NCBI RefSeq assembly: GCF_016834455.1
Contig: NZ_CP069213.1
Coordinates: 4,131,501 to 4,195,500 of the forward strand
Direction: 5' to 3'
Length of the DNA stretch: 64,000 bases
DNA from: Shewanella litorisediminis
GTDB lineage: Bacteria > Pseudomonadota > Gammaproteobacteria > Enterobacterales > Shewanellaceae
Shown here: positions 1-8,213 of the stretch, piece after piece
Numbering within the stretch: the first letter of the stretch is position 1
How the letters are laid out: each line of letters begins with the position of its first letter
Notes under the pieces: generated by a model
Databases searched by the model: none
What the model was told of the DNA's origin: nothing
What the model saw: only the letters and a program-made list of their open reading frames with translations
Translations under genes and position numbers: made by a program

Positions 1-204
1 CGACATAATGCCGACCTTGGCCTGCACTGCCAAGCCACCGGCAATCAATTGCATCGCCAGACTATCGCTGCTGTGGTCGAAGGCCTTGCGGCTGACAGCA
101 TCCCAGGGGGCTGCCATTTCGAACCCTTTCAGGGCGATGGCATCGGGATTTTGTTGAGTCCTGGCCTTGAGCAGCCTGACCAGATGAAATTGCTCGAGTG
201 ACAT
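1..204 (-). CDS. AMP-binding (acyl-CoA synthetase-like) protein, N-terminal fragment
   Basis: Partial gene running off the left edge; the 68 visible residues are the N-terminus. It starts at an ATG whose complement lies at 202-204 and reads MSLEQFHLVRLLKARTQQNP onward. A short helical lead-in, a conserved TW/PW-type segment (AAPWDAVS) and a GLAVQAKVGIMS strand are typical of the first 70 residues of long-chain acyl-CoA synthetases and other ANL-superfamily adenylating enzymes. These activate carboxylic acids through an acyl-AMP. The catalytic motifs lie outside the window, so the substrate cannot be judged. Family assignment rests on N-terminal resemblance only. Confidence 0.6.
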   Translation of the reverse strand, partial: MSLEQFHLVRLLKARTQQNPDAIALKGFEMAAPWDAVSRKAFDHSSDSLAMQLIAGGLAVQAKVGIMS

Positions 205-337
205 GAATTACCTGCCTGATAAACCGGGAACCTTGCAGCCACTTTAGCTTACAAGTGTTCCTCTTTTTGGCGGCATTCTAGCCCAAGGCACACACAAAGG
301 TAAGAGTTATTGCTCTAAAATTGTCGAAAGAGTGAAC

Positions 338-362
338 GCCACCCACATAGTCAGAGGGTGGC
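338..362 (-). terminator. Stem-loop downstream of the GntR/ABC operon
   Basis: GCCACCC at 338-344 pairs with GGGTGGC at 356-362, giving a 7-bp perfect stem with an 11-nt loop, 23 nt past the stop of the permease gene. The T-tract on the minus strand is poor, so this may be a weak or Rho-assisted terminator. The rest of 205-384 shows no coding signal. Confidence 0.4.
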
Positions 363-384
363 ATGGTGGTTGGTTGAGGCGGGT

Positions 385-1626
385 TTATGCCCTTGGCAAA
401 CGTCCCGAGGTGGCCCGCATCAGTAGCAGGCTTACGCCCACCAGTACGGCATTCACCCCCAGCCATAGCCCGGTATCTATCTCACCCTTGAGGCTGAAGC
501 GAATGGCAACATCAACAGTCACCAGAGGTAAAATCATCAGTAGCATCAAGGCAGTAGTATGCAAACTGTTGCGACTGAATACCCCAAGAGCCATGATCAG
601 CGCCGCGCCCCAGACAGTGGCCAGTACGGTGAGCAACCAGATCCAGGCAGGTAAGGCAAACAGGCCAATTACCACTGCAGCCGTAAGCGCCATACTGAGC
701 GCAGTCAGCAGTAAAAACCGCAGCTGAGCGCGATAAAAGCGCTGACAAAAATCGTCCCACCCGGAAAACAGCGGCAACATCAGCAGGCTATCCACAGAAT
801 GCCAGCGCATGGTGCGGGTCCAATGGGCCATGGCGCTCATCATCACCGCAAACTGTACCCACAGGTGCAAAAAGCTGGTGTCGCTGCCGTTCATCTTCAG
901 CAGCACACTGACGAGCAAGGCCATCACGGGGATTAACAGCAAAAAGGCGTTAATCGCCGGGCCACCAAAATAGCTGAAGGGAAACAGCCAGGCATCCACA
1001 ACCCGGGTAGGCTGCAACCATTGCCAGTTTGGCAGGAAAAAGCCACCCGTGGTCATACCGTTGCAATAGATGCTCACCGCTCCCTGCTGCCAGTGGGTAC
1101 GCCAAAGCCGCGCATCCAGCCAAATCCAGGCCATCAACGCCAGCGGAAGGGCCAGGAGGTTCAAAATGGGCGCCAGCGCCAACAGGGGTTTAAACAGCAC
1201 GATGGCAAAAAAGGCCACCATGGACAGATAGAAGTTGCCGGGGCGACGGCTGCACAACCACAAGAATCCGGCGCCAAGCAGCAGCGCCAGCCCTCCATAA
1301 CCCAGAGGCACATCCAGCCACAGCCAGCTGGCCACAATGAGCACTGCACTGGCACCTATCAGCGCCAATGACTGTTGGCGTACCATGGCCGGGAAACCGG
1401 GATTAATCAGACTCCATTCAGCAGCGTGCAGGCGATTCCACTGCCAGGCAATGGCGCTGGAAAAGCCGATGATGGCAAAGCTCAACATAAAGCCCGCCTC
1501 GTCAGTTTTCCCAAGCAGCAAAGCCAAGGGCACAAGCACCACAGCAAACAGGGCCCCCATGCCAACAAAGCTGGCGCTGCCAACATCTTTGCACCAAAGC
1601 GACCAAAAGCTTGTCAGGGCTCTCAT
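385..1626 (-). CDS. ABC transporter membrane protein (YtrC/D-like)
   Basis: A 413-residue, strongly hydrophobic protein with about 10-12 predicted membrane segments and no soluble domain, for example a Trp/Leu-rich block near residues 95-180 and a final pair near 355-405. It has no sequence motif of its own. Its role is inferred from position: the start overlaps the stop of the ATPase gene by 4 bp (ATGA), so the two are translationally coupled and sit behind a GntR/YtrA-type regulator. This is the usual layout of a self-regulated ABC exporter or envelope-stress transporter such as B. subtilis ytr. The substrate is unknown. Confidence 0.75.
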   Translation of the reverse strand: MRALTSFWSLWCKDVGSASFVGMGALFAVVLVPLALLLGKTDEAGFMLSFAIIGFSSAIAWQWNRLHAAEWSLINPGFPAMVRQQSLALIGASAVLIVASWLWLDVPLGYGGLALLLGAGFLWLCSRRPGNFYLSMVAFFAIVLFKPLLALAPILNLLALPLALMAWIWLDARLWRTHWQQGAVSIYCNGMTTGGFFLPNWQWLQPTRVVDAWLFPFSYFGGPAINAFLLLIPVMALLVSVLLKMNGSDTSFLHLWVQFAVMMSAMAHWTRTMRWHSVDSLLMLPLFSGWDDFCQRFYRAQLRFLLLTALSMALTAAVVIGLFALPAWIWLLTVLATVWGAALIMALGVFSRNSLHTTALMLLMILPLVTVDVAIRFSLKGEIDTGLWLGVNAVLVGVSLLLMRATSGRLPRA

Positions 1627-2477
1627 GGGTGCAGCTCCATAAAGAGCTGCTCCAGATTGACAGTGTCCACGCCCAGCAATCCGGGGAATGATTCACCGCT
1701 GAAGCCATCCACCAGCACCCGGTTGCCCTGTCGACCGAGCACCCGATAAGCGCCGGGCAACTGGCTGCCTTCGGCCAGCGTCAGCAAGCGCACCGATTCA
1801 CGCACCGCATCCAACTCGCCCATGATAAGCAACTGGCCGTCTTTGAGCAGCGCCACATGGCTGGCAACCCGCTCCAGATCCGAGGTGATATGGGAAGAGA
1901 AAATTACCGCCGAGCCCGAATCCAGCGCCAGTTCAAACAGGTCGCCCATAAAACGGCGCCGGGCAGATGGGTCGAGGCTGGCCACAGGCTCATCGAGCAC
2001 CAACAGGCTAGGGCGATAGGCCATGGCCATGATGATGGCGAGCGACTGGCGCTGGCCCACACTGAGACGATTCACCTGCGCCTTGGGGTCAAGACCAAAG
2101 CGCTTCATCCAGCTCTGCTCGAGCTTTGGGTCCCAATCGGGGTAAAAGCTGGCGTGCAGCGACAAGGCCCGCTCAACACTGAAACCTTCGTAGCCATAGT
2201 GCTGCTGGGGCACATAACCGATACGTGACTTGGCACTGGCTGACAGCGTCGAAGGTGTTTGCCCCAGGGTGCAGATTTCGCCTTCATCGGCCTCCATCAG
2301 GCCGAGGATACAGCGCATCAGGGTAGATTTACCGGCGCCATTTTCCCCCAGCAGACCCACCACCATGCCACTTTCCAGGGTGAGATCCACGCCATTTAAT
2401 GCCGTCTTGTCACCGAAGCGCTTTTTCAGTCCCCGGATTTCAAGCAGCGGGCCATTGTTACTCAATTCCATGTCCAT
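1623..2477 (-). CDS. ABC transporter ATP-binding protein
   Basis: A 284-residue nucleotide-binding subunit. Walker A GENGAGKST lies near residue 44, the signature LSVGQRQ near 140, Walker B LLVLDEP near 160 and the H-loop SSH near 195. The order and length fit the export-type CcmA/YtrB family, with about 70 extra C-terminal residues. It is the second gene of the regulator-ATPase-permease operon and lies 10 bp after the GntR gene. A second in-frame ATG at 2471 has a better spaced AAGGA and could be the true start. It powers transport by the downstream membrane protein, probably as a dimer. Confidence 0.9.
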   Translation of the reverse strand: MDMELSNNGPLLEIRGLKKRFGDKTALNGVDLTLESGMVVGLLGENGAGKSTLMRCILGLMEADEGEICTLGQTPSTLSASAKSRIGYVPQQHYGYEGFSVERALSLHASFYPDWDPKLEQSWMKRFGLDPKAQVNRLSVGQRQSLAIIMAMAYRPSLLVLDEPVASLDPSARRRFMGDLFELALDSGSAVIFSSHITSDLERVASHVALLKDGQLLIMGELDAVRESVRLLTLAEGSQLPGAYRVLGRQGNRVLVDGFSGESFPGLLGVDTVNLEQLFMELHP

Positions 2478-2487
2478 CCTTCAGGCC

Positions 2488-2859
2488 TCATTGCCAGATG
2501 CTGTCGAGCAGAGATTTAAGTTCATCAAGGTCTACGCCCAGTTGTCGCGCCTGCTGACAGAGCTTTTCCAGCTCAGGCGTCAGCAGCTGCGCCCCCGAGG
2601 TGGCGTGGTTGCCGCTGCTCTCAGCCACCCGGGTAGCCTGACCGCGCCGGCGCTCCAGATAGCCCTGATCCACCAGCTGCTGAATGGCGCGCGACACCGT
2701 CATGGGATTGACCGCCAGATATTCCGCCATCTGGCGCACAGACGGCAGCACTGTCTCCGGGGATAACTGCCCAGAGACAATGAGTCTGACTATCTGCTCA
2801 TGCAGCTGCCGGTAAATCGGCTCGCCACTCGAGGGGTTGACATTGAGAAGTTCTAACAT
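2488..2859 (-). CDS. GntR-family transcriptional regulator, YtrA subfamily
   Basis: A 123-residue protein: a GntR winged helix-turn-helix at residues 10-75 (GEPIYRQLHEQIVRLI, then LPSVRQMAEYLAVNPMTVSRA), followed by a short helical C-terminus of about 45 residues instead of a large ligand-binding domain. The length and lack of an effector domain define the YtrA subfamily, which usually represses its own ABC operon. It is the first gene of the operon, and an A/T-rich palindrome (TGTATTAATACA) lies 15 bp upstream of its start. Autoregulation is therefore likely. The ligand is unknown. Confidence 0.88.
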   Translation of the reverse strand: MLELLNVNPSSGEPIYRQLHEQIVRLIVSGQLSPETVLPSVRQMAEYLAVNPMTVSRAIQQLVDQGYLERRRGQATRVAESSGNHATSGAQLLTPELEKLCQQARQLGVDLDELKSLLDSIWQ

Positions 2860-2873
2860 TAGCCTTGAATCAC

Positions 2874-2902
2874 TGTATTAATACATTGATACACCGATAC
2901 AC
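2874..2902. promoter_or_regulatory. Candidate GntR/YtrA operator between divergent genes
   Basis: A perfect 12-bp palindrome TGTATTAATACA at 2874-2885 is followed by two direct GATACAC copies at 2888-2894 and 2896-2902. The cluster sits between the minus-strand GntR gene and the plus-strand hydrolase gene. YtrA-type regulators bind A/T-rich inverted repeats near their own starts, so this is the best candidate site. It could affect both directions. Confidence 0.5.
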
Positions 2903-2949
2903 TATAAACTAACACAGTCGGCCAGGATTGCAAAAAGGAAATAGGTCTT

Positions 2950-4473
2950 ATGAAGCTAAGGAATTTACGCCAACTTGCCCACAAGGCTCCCCGGCTTGCC
3001 GGTGCAGCCCTGTTGGCGATGATGGCCTTGAAAAGCCATGCCATGGCGACAGACATACTGGAGCGCCCCGCAAGAGAAGGGCCACAGGGCTGCTACCTGA
3101 AAGACATCTCCGACCGCGCTTTGTGCGGCGTGGTCACTGTGCCGGAAAACCCCGCACAGCCCGAAGGCAAACAGATAGACATTCACTATGCGGTGCTGCC
3201 AGCCATCAAGCCCAGCTTTCCCGGTGAGGCCTTTCTCGCCATCGCAGGTGGCCCCGGCCAATCTGCCATCGACAATGCCGCTGGCTTTAACAGCATGTTC
3301 CGCAAGGTGCGTCAGACCCGTGACATACTGCTCATCGATCAGCGCGGTACCGGTCGCTCCAATCTGCTGGCCTGCAGTGACAACGGCCTGGATCCTCTTG
3401 CCATCGACGATGAAAACGCCGACATGATTGCCGAGACCCGCGCGTGTCTGGCAACCCAGAATGCCGATATCAGCCAGTATGGCAGTGTCACAGCACTGAG
3501 CGACTTTGAGGCGGTACGAAAGGCGCTGGGTTACCAAAAGCTTCACGTTTACGGCGTGTCTTACGGCAGCCGCATGGGGCAGCTGTACCTGCGCCACTAC
3601 CCTGAAGCACTGGCAACCGTGACCCTGGATGGTGTAGTGCCCATGCAGCAATCGGTATTGGCCATTGGTGAAGCCATCGACCGTGCCGTGGCGCTGCTGC
3701 TTAAAGACTGCGCCGGGAATGCGGCCTGCCAGGCCCACTTCCCGCAACTGGCCGATGAGCTGGCAACAGTGCACAGCCGCCTGGCTCAAAGCCCCGTGGA
3801 TATTGGCGTCAATCACCCGCTCACCGGTGAGCCACAGCAGTTTTTGCTCACCCGCAGTAAGTTTGCCGGGGTAGTGCGTTTGGCCCTCTACTCACCCACT
3901 ACCCGCGCCCTGTTGCCGCTGGCAATCCACGAGGCGGCCAAGGGCAACTATCAGAGCATTCTTGGCTTGTACGGCATGACCCTCGGCAGCCTGGATTTGG
4001 CCAGCGGCATGCATAACTCCGTGGTGTGTGGCGAAGATATGCATCGCATCGATGCCGACCTGCAACAGCGTCTGCAACAGAGTTACTACGGCAAACTGAT
4101 GCTCGATGGCCTGCAAAAAGCCTGCAGTGTTTGGCAGGTGCCCGCCATGGACGCCAACTTCGCCGACGCGATAGACACCAAGCTGCCGGTGCTCCTGCTG
4201 TCCGGTGAGCTGGACCCTGCCACCCCACCGAGCTGGGCCGAGATGGCCATGGCGAACATGCCTAATGCCCGCCATTTGGTGGCGCCCTACTCGGGCCATG
4301 GTATCGCCCGTGAATCCTGTGCCAGCGGCATCATTGCCGAGTTTGTCAGCGAAGGCGCTGTCGATGCGCTGGAAACCGACTGCCTGAAAAAGGATATCCG
4401 CCGGGGTTTTTATCTCAATGCCAGCACGGTTGAGCCGCTGCCTGCCGTAAGCCCTTTGGCCAATAAGGAATGA
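2950..4473 (+). CDS. Exported alpha/beta hydrolase, TAP/proline-iminopeptidase-like
   Basis: A 507-residue serine hydrolase. An N-terminal signal segment (residues 1-33, basic then hydrophobic, ending SHAMA) suggests export to the periplasm. The alpha/beta-hydrolase signature is complete: oxyanion motif GGPGQSA (100-106), DQRGTGRS (130-137), nucleophile elbow GVSYGS with Ser204, Asp in the GELDPATP segment and His in SGHGI near the C-terminus. The large cap and the C-terminal TAP-like region resemble Streptomyces tripeptidyl aminopeptidase and bacterial prolyl-aminopeptidase relatives. Four conserved Cys pairs may form disulfides. Only 3 bp separate it from the ABC ATPase gene, so it is in an operon with that exporter. 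The peptide substrate is inferred. Confidence 0.85.
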   Translation: MKLRNLRQLAHKAPRLAGAALLAMMALKSHAMATDILERPAREGPQGCYLKDISDRALCGVVTVPENPAQPEGKQIDIHYAVLPAIKPSFPGEAFLAIAGGPGQSAIDNAAGFNSMFRKVRQTRDILLIDQRGTGRSNLLACSDNGLDPLAIDDENADMIAETRACLATQNADISQYGSVTALSDFEAVRKALGYQKLHVYGVSYGSRMGQLYLRHYPEALATVTLDGVVPMQQSVLAIGEAIDRAVALLLKDCAGNAACQAHFPQLADELATVHSRLAQSPVDIGVNHPLTGEPQQFLLTRSKFAGVVRLALYSPTTRALLPLAIHEAAKGNYQSILGLYGMTLGSLDLASGMHNSVVCGEDMHRIDADLQQRLQQSYYGKLMLDGLQKACSVWQVPAMDANFADAIDTKLPVLLLSGELDPATPPSWAEMAMANMPNARHLVAPYSGHGIARESCASGIIAEFVSEGAVDALETDCLKKDIRRGFYLNASTVEPLPAVSPLANKE

Positions 4474-4476
4474 ATC

Positions 4477-5211
4477 ATGATTAAAGTGAATGGCTTATAC
4501 AAAAAAATTGGCCAGGTACAGGCGCTCAACAACCTCAGTTTTGAGGCCCGTGACGGTGAAATCACCGGATTGCTTGGCCCCAACGGCGCAGGGAAAACCA
4601 CCTGTCTGCGCACCCTGTTTGGCCTCCTGAAACCCGACCAGGGTAATGCCCTTATCGATGGCGTTGATGTGGCCGAGCAGCCCATAGTCGCCAAACAGGC
4701 CCTGGGACTCTTTCCCGATCCCTTTGGCCTCTACGAGCGCTTAACCCCCCGGGAATACATACGTTTCTTTGCCGAATTGTCGGGTATGAACGGCCGCTCT
4801 GCCGACGAAGCCACCACCCGGGTGCTGGCACAGTTGAATATGCAGGAAATCGCCGACCGTCGCTGCAAAGGCTTCTCTCAGGGACAGCGGATGAAAACCG
4901 CACTGGCGCAGGCCATTGTGCACCAGCCGCGCAACATCATCCTCGATGAACCCACCCGCGGCCTGGATGTAATGAGTACCCGGGTGCTGAGGGGCATGCT
5001 GAGTGATTTACGCGCCCAGGGGCATTGCGTCCTCTTCTCAAGCCACGTGATGCAGGAAGTCGCCGCGCTTTGCGACCGGGTGATAGTGATGGCCCGGGGT
5101 GAAGTGGTTGCCGTGGGCAGCCCTGCCGAGCTGTGTGAGCAAACCGGACACGCTTCTTTGGAAGAAGCCTTTATTCAACTGATTGGAACCGATGAAGGAA
5201 TAGCCGCATGA
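4477..5211 (+). CDS. ABC transporter ATP-binding protein, NatA-like
   Basis: A 244-residue ATPase with Walker A GPNGAGKTT near residue 35, Walker B IILDEP near 155 and H-loop SSH near 185. The signature reads FSQGQRM rather than canonical LSGGQ, a variant common in NatA-type Na+ exporters. It begins 3 bp after the hydrolase stop, with its Shine-Dalgarno AAGGAA inside the end of that gene, and ends in an ATGA overlap with the permease. The pair forms an ABC-2 exporter. NatAB function (Na+ efflux) is a family resemblance, not proof. Confidence 0.9.
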   Translation: MIKVNGLYKKIGQVQALNNLSFEARDGEITGLLGPNGAGKTTCLRTLFGLLKPDQGNALIDGVDVAEQPIVAKQALGLFPDPFGLYERLTPREYIRFFAELSGMNGRSADEATTRVLAQLNMQEIADRRCKGFSQGQRMKTALAQAIVHQPRNIILDEPTRGLDVMSTRVLRGMLSDLRAQGHCVLFSSHVMQEVAALCDRVIVMARGEVVAVGSPAELCEQTGHASLEEAFIQLIGTDEGIAA

Positions 5212-6344
5212 AACGGATACTGACAATGCTGCGCAAGGAGCTTCTCGATGCGCTCAGGGACAAGCGCTCCGTGATGGCGGGCCTCTATTACGCCATAGGT
5301 ACACCGCTTATCATGTCTGGTCTCTTTATGGTGATGATTAACCAGCTCTCCAGTCCGGATGACCTGTTCATCAAGATTGAAAACGCCGCCAAGGCCAAAG
5401 ATCTGGTGCACTACCTGGAAAGCAAAGGCGTCAGCCACAGCGACGATGCGACTCAGGCCAAACCCATTCGTCTCATCATTGCCGAGGAATACCCGGCGCA
5501 GATGGCCAAGGGCGAAGCGGCGCTGGTGACCCTGGTGGCCGACAATTCCGACGAGAAGCTGCAAAAATCCATCCGCCGCCTGCAGGCACTGCTGCAACAA
5601 TACAGCGCCGAAATGGGCAGCCTGCGGCTCATTGCCCGCGGCATTGACCCAAGGGTAGTCCAACCCCTCAATGTGGAGCTGCAGGACGAGGCCACCGCCG
5701 ACTCCAAGGGCGGCATGATTCTGGGTTTGGCCATCTTCACCATGATTTACTCGGTGTTTATCTCAGGCATGAACCTGGCCATCGACACCAGTGCCGGTGA
5801 GCGTGAGCGTAACAGCCTGGCACTGCTGCTGAGCCACCCCATCAGTACCCGCGAGCTGGTGTGGTCGAAAATTCTTGCGGTTACCGGCTTTGCCATCCTG
5901 GGGGTGGTGCTGATATTGGTGGTCTCCAAATTCGCTTACGCCATGGTGCCCTGGCAGGAACTGGGTTTTGCCATCAATCTGGATCCCAAATTTATGTTGG
6001 TAATGCTGCTGGTCGCTCTGCCGGTTGCCCTGCTGGCCGCAAGCCTTGAGTTAGCCGTGTCCTTTATGGCCAAAACCTTTAAAGAGGCACAGTCCTATCT
6101 CACCATGGTGCTGTTTGTACCCCTGGCGCTGGCCATGACCTCCACCTACCAAATCGCGCCCGATGTGCTTGCCTGGCTGCCTATCTCGGGCCAGCAACAG
6201 GCGCTGATGGAGCTGGTGAAGGGTAAGGACTTGCCAATTTTGCAGCTGCTGGTGACTTCGGCTGGCACCCTGGCCATTGCGCTGGTACTTGCCTTCACCA
6301 TGGAAAGATCGCTCAAGAGTGAAAAGGTGGTGTTTGGTCTGTAA
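5208..6344 (+). CDS. ABC-2 type permease, NatB-like
   Basis: A 378-residue ABC-2 membrane subunit: one N-terminal membrane helix (residues 20-42), a roughly 130-residue extracytoplasmic domain, then five or six helices from about residue 175 to 365. The sequence DTSAGERERNSLALLLSHPISTRELV after the second helix is the conserved cytoplasmic coupling region of NatB/YhaP-type permeases. The start overlaps the ATPase stop. Together with the periplasmic hydrolase this makes a peptidase-exporter operon, a pairing that hints at export or processing of a peptide. That link is inference. Confidence 0.88.
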   Translation: MKRILTMLRKELLDALRDKRSVMAGLYYAIGTPLIMSGLFMVMINQLSSPDDLFIKIENAAKAKDLVHYLESKGVSHSDDATQAKPIRLIIAEEYPAQMAKGEAALVTLVADNSDEKLQKSIRRLQALLQQYSAEMGSLRLIARGIDPRVVQPLNVELQDEATADSKGGMILGLAIFTMIYSVFISGMNLAIDTSAGERERNSLALLLSHPISTRELVWSKILAVTGFAILGVVLILVVSKFAYAMVPWQELGFAINLDPKFMLVMLLVALPVALLAASLELAVSFMAKTFKEAQSYLTMVLFVPLALAMTSTYQIAPDVLAWLPISGQQQALMELVKGKDLPILQLLVTSAGTLAIALVLAFTMERSLKSEKVVFGL

Positions 6345-6360
6345 CGACCAGCACCTCAGG

Positions 6361-6382
6361 TTGCCGGGGGCATCTCCGGCAA
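6361..6382 (+). other. Intercistronic stem-loop after the ABC permease
   Basis: TTGCCGG (6361-6367) and CCGGCAA (6376-6382) form a perfect 7-bp stem with an 8-nt loop, 16 bp past the permease stop. No U-run follows, so it is more likely an mRNA-stabilising or partial attenuation hairpin than a full terminator. The small gene at 6423 follows. Confidence 0.4.
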
Positions 6383-6422
6383 ACTTCACAGGTAACACCT
6401 GAAAATATCAAGGAGACACCTT

Positions 6423-6635
6423 ATGGATAAGTTAACCGCAGTCACCCTGATCATGGTGGCCGCTTTCGCAGCCCAGGTACTGACCAGCTATTTTCGAAGC
6501 CAGCGTACCCGCTCCCCCGGCGATGTCAAAAAGCTCGCCGACGAAAATGCCGCTCTCAAGGCCCGCATCGCCACGCTTGAAGCCATAGTGACTGAGCCCG
6601 GGTACGAGGTTAAGCAACAAATCTCCCGGCTCTGA
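6423..6635 (+). CDS. Small membrane protein with PspB-like topology
   Basis: A 70-residue protein with a strong AAGGAG ribosome site 7 nt before ATG. Residues 4-24 form one membrane helix. Residues 35-60 are a charged, heptad-like segment (KKLADENAALKARIATLEAIV) ending in EPGYEVKQQI. The layout of one N-terminal helix plus a short coiled coil with an ALE.IV core resembles the phage-shock membrane protein PspB, but identity is too low to name it. It lies 78 bp behind the ABC permease and may belong to the same transcript. An envelope-stress role is only suggested by topology. Confidence 0.7.
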   Translation: MDKLTAVTLIMVAAFAAQVLTSYFRSQRTRSPGDVKKLADENAALKARIATLEAIVTEPGYEVKQQISRL

Positions 6636-6823
6636 GCCCATCAGGCAAATGTCACATAAGGGACAGCGTTAGTCCAAAGGGTGCCCAAGGACCGGGATAA
6701 GCACTTCAGTCCGGGGCATCTCTGCTTTCGCTGCCAAATTCGGGCTGAGTGCCCAACCCAAAAGCAGCCCTCGATAATTACCCAAGCACTCGGCAGTGCA
6801 CCAGCATCAAGGACGACATCCAG

Positions 6824-7006
6824 ATGAAAACCAAATTCACCGCCCTGCTGTCAGCACTTGGGCCAGGACTGGCCATAGGCATAGCCTGTGGTGTGGCCAT
6901 GGATAGCCTGATCACAGGGCTGGCCATTGCCCTCCCAATGACAGTCGCCATGACCCTTGCCTTTTACCACGCAGCCAAGGCCAAACAACCGCCCAAAGAC
7001 CACTGA
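6824..7006 (+). CDS. Small two-helix membrane protein, unknown function
   Basis: A 60-residue protein read from the ATG preceded by AAGGACG at 6808-6814. A longer in-frame version from 6749 lacks a ribosome site and has a non-membrane lead of low quality. Residues 6-25 (ALLSALGPGLAIGIACGVAM) and 28-48 form two Gly/Ala-rich membrane helices, ending in a Lys-rich tail. The pattern resembles small glycine-zipper proteins. No family recognised. It is flanked by the PspB-like gene and Hsp20. Confidence 0.55.
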   Translation: MKTKFTALLSALGPGLAIGIACGVAMDSLITGLAIALPMTVAMTLAFYHAAKAKQPPKDH

Positions 7007-7069
7007 AAACCTCACTTTACACTGGCAATATTTCGGGACACGCCAAGCGGGTGAACACGTCTTTGAGGC

Positions 7070-7095
7070 CTTGAAAACCACCGGGTAAAGACCAT
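7070..7095 (+). promoter_or_regulatory. Candidate sigma-32 (heat-shock) promoter for hsp20
   Basis: CTTGAA at 7070-7075 matches the sigma-32 -35 consensus exactly. After a 14-bp spacer, GACCAT at 7090-7095 matches four of six bases of the -10 core CCCCAT. The implied start is near 7102, leaving a leader of about 65 nt before the Hsp20 ATG. Confidence 0.45.
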
Positions 7096-7102
7096 AATTT
7101 TT

Positions 7103-7128
7103 CGAGGGAGATATTACTCTCCCCTTCG
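7103..7128 (+). promoter_or_regulatory. Leader hairpin upstream of hsp20
   Basis: GGGAGA (7106-7111) and TCTCCC (7118-7123) form a perfect 6-bp stem with loop TATTAC. Flanking CGA and TTCG can extend it past a bulge. A second bulged stem (ACAG..AC with GTCTGT) lies just before the AAGGAGG ribosome site. Small heat-shock genes often carry RNA thermometers. The ribosome site is not clearly masked here, so that role is speculative. Confidence 0.35.
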
Positions 7129-7167
7129 TTGAAGTGAGACAGGACGGACGTCTGTAAGGAGGAAACC

Positions 7168-7593
7168 ATGAAACTGCGTCCCTGGAATCCTGCTGAGACT
7201 TTCGACGACATGCTGCGCCGGTTTGAGCCTATGCTGCACTGGCCTACCGCCATGGTAAATGGCCAGCGCAACTGGTTACCTGCGACCGACATCAGTGAAA
7301 ACGCCGAAAGCTATCAGCTGAAAGTCGAAATGCCCGAGATCAGTAAGGATGACATCCAATTGGCCGTCGAAGATGGTTATCTGGTTCTCAGCGGCGAACG
7401 CAAGTATGAACATACCGACGATAAGCAGCATCTGAATGAGCGGTTCCACGGGCAATTTACCCGCCGCTTCCAGCTGCCAGACAATGTTGACGATACTGCC
7501 ATCGATGCCCGATTCGAAAACGGCATGTTATACCTGACCCTGCCAAAGACAGAGGTCAAAAAAGAACGCTGCCAACGGATTGATATCCACTAG
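7168..7593 (+). CDS. Small heat-shock protein, Hsp20/IbpA family
   Basis: A 141-residue alpha-crystallin-domain chaperone. The N-terminal arm (1-40, rich in Trp and Phe) is followed by the crystallin domain at about 42-132, starting with LPATDISENAESYQLKVEMP and including the ISKDDIQLAVEDGYLVLSGER strands. The signature NGMLYLTLPK near 120 is the conserved A-x-x-x-n-G-v-L hairpin. The C-terminal IXI-type motif is short (QRIDIH). It binds unfolding proteins in the cytoplasm as an ATP-independent holdase. AAGGAGG lies 4-5 nt before ATG. A sigma-32-like promoter lies upstream and a strong terminator downstream, so it is probably monocistronic. Confidence 0.92.
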   Translation: MKLRPWNPAETFDDMLRRFEPMLHWPTAMVNGQRNWLPATDISENAESYQLKVEMPEISKDDIQLAVEDGYLVLSGERKYEHTDDKQHLNERFHGQFTRRFQLPDNVDDTAIDARFENGMLYLTLPKTEVKKERCQRIDIH

Positions 7594-7616
7594 AATCATG
7601 GCTCATGGTACGTGGA

Positions 7617-7645
7617 AAAGCGCCGCCATTGCGGCGCTTTGTTTA
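7617..7645 (+). terminator. Rho-independent terminator of hsp20
   Basis: AAAGCGCCGC (7617-7626) pairs with GCGGCGCTTT (7631-7640) around a CATT loop, followed by GTTTA. A 10-bp GC-rich stem 24 nt past the stop codon. Confidence 0.9.
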
Positions 7646-8213
7646 TCACTTGACGGGCCCTTTCTTCCTGACGAGTCTTTCCAGGAAAAATATTCACCCA
7701 ACCATGTCATCAGAAAGACGATACACACCCGCAACTTGGGTGACAGTCGTCGAAACCATGGTTACAGCGCCCCAATGCCAGTCGCACCGGCCAGGGAATA
7801 ATCGGCCAGGGAATAATCGGCCAACACCTCTATCAACTCCCGTTTTCCAGCTGCTGATACAGATTCCATATTGAATTTACGGCAAACCTCAACTCAGGTA
7901 TCCAGCATCCGACGAGGCACACCATAGCTGGAGGTTGATTTACTGGCATTCCCAACGGCAACATTGTCGTGCAATCCAGCGGTTTGCCAAAAAGCCGGTA
8001 CCGGTATCTACAATTGAGGCTGGCGTACTTGCCACACAATGCTTTACTTGGCATGTTGGAATAGATGCAAGGTTCACTGATTAGCGTGCCAAGCAGTGCC
8101 CAGCCAAAGCACTCGAAAATGGCAGGAATACTGGTTTACAACTCTCCAGACAGCCGGATTTCAGTCGCCGGTAACCACTTGTGTCGCCGTTACTGACGCC
8201 GAGGAATAATGCC
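7646..8213. other. 568-bp intergenic stretch without a supported gene
   Basis: Short reading frames exist on both strands (for example 7833-8054 minus), but none has a ribosome site, family resemblance or plausible composition. The only structure seen is a short 15-bp tandem repeat near 7789. The promoter of the PAS-GGDEF gene must lie toward the right end. Confidence 0.5.
7789..7822. repeat. 15-bp tandem repeat, 2.3 copies
   Basis: The unit GGCCAGGGAATAATC occurs at 7789-7803 and 7804-7818, followed by a partial GGCC at 7819-7822. The copies are identical, so it is recent or slippage-prone. No function apparent. Confidence 0.85.

Noticed and set aside
7833..8054. 73-codon minus-strand frame
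   Set aside because: No ribosome site, no family resemblance, odd Cys/Pro composition.
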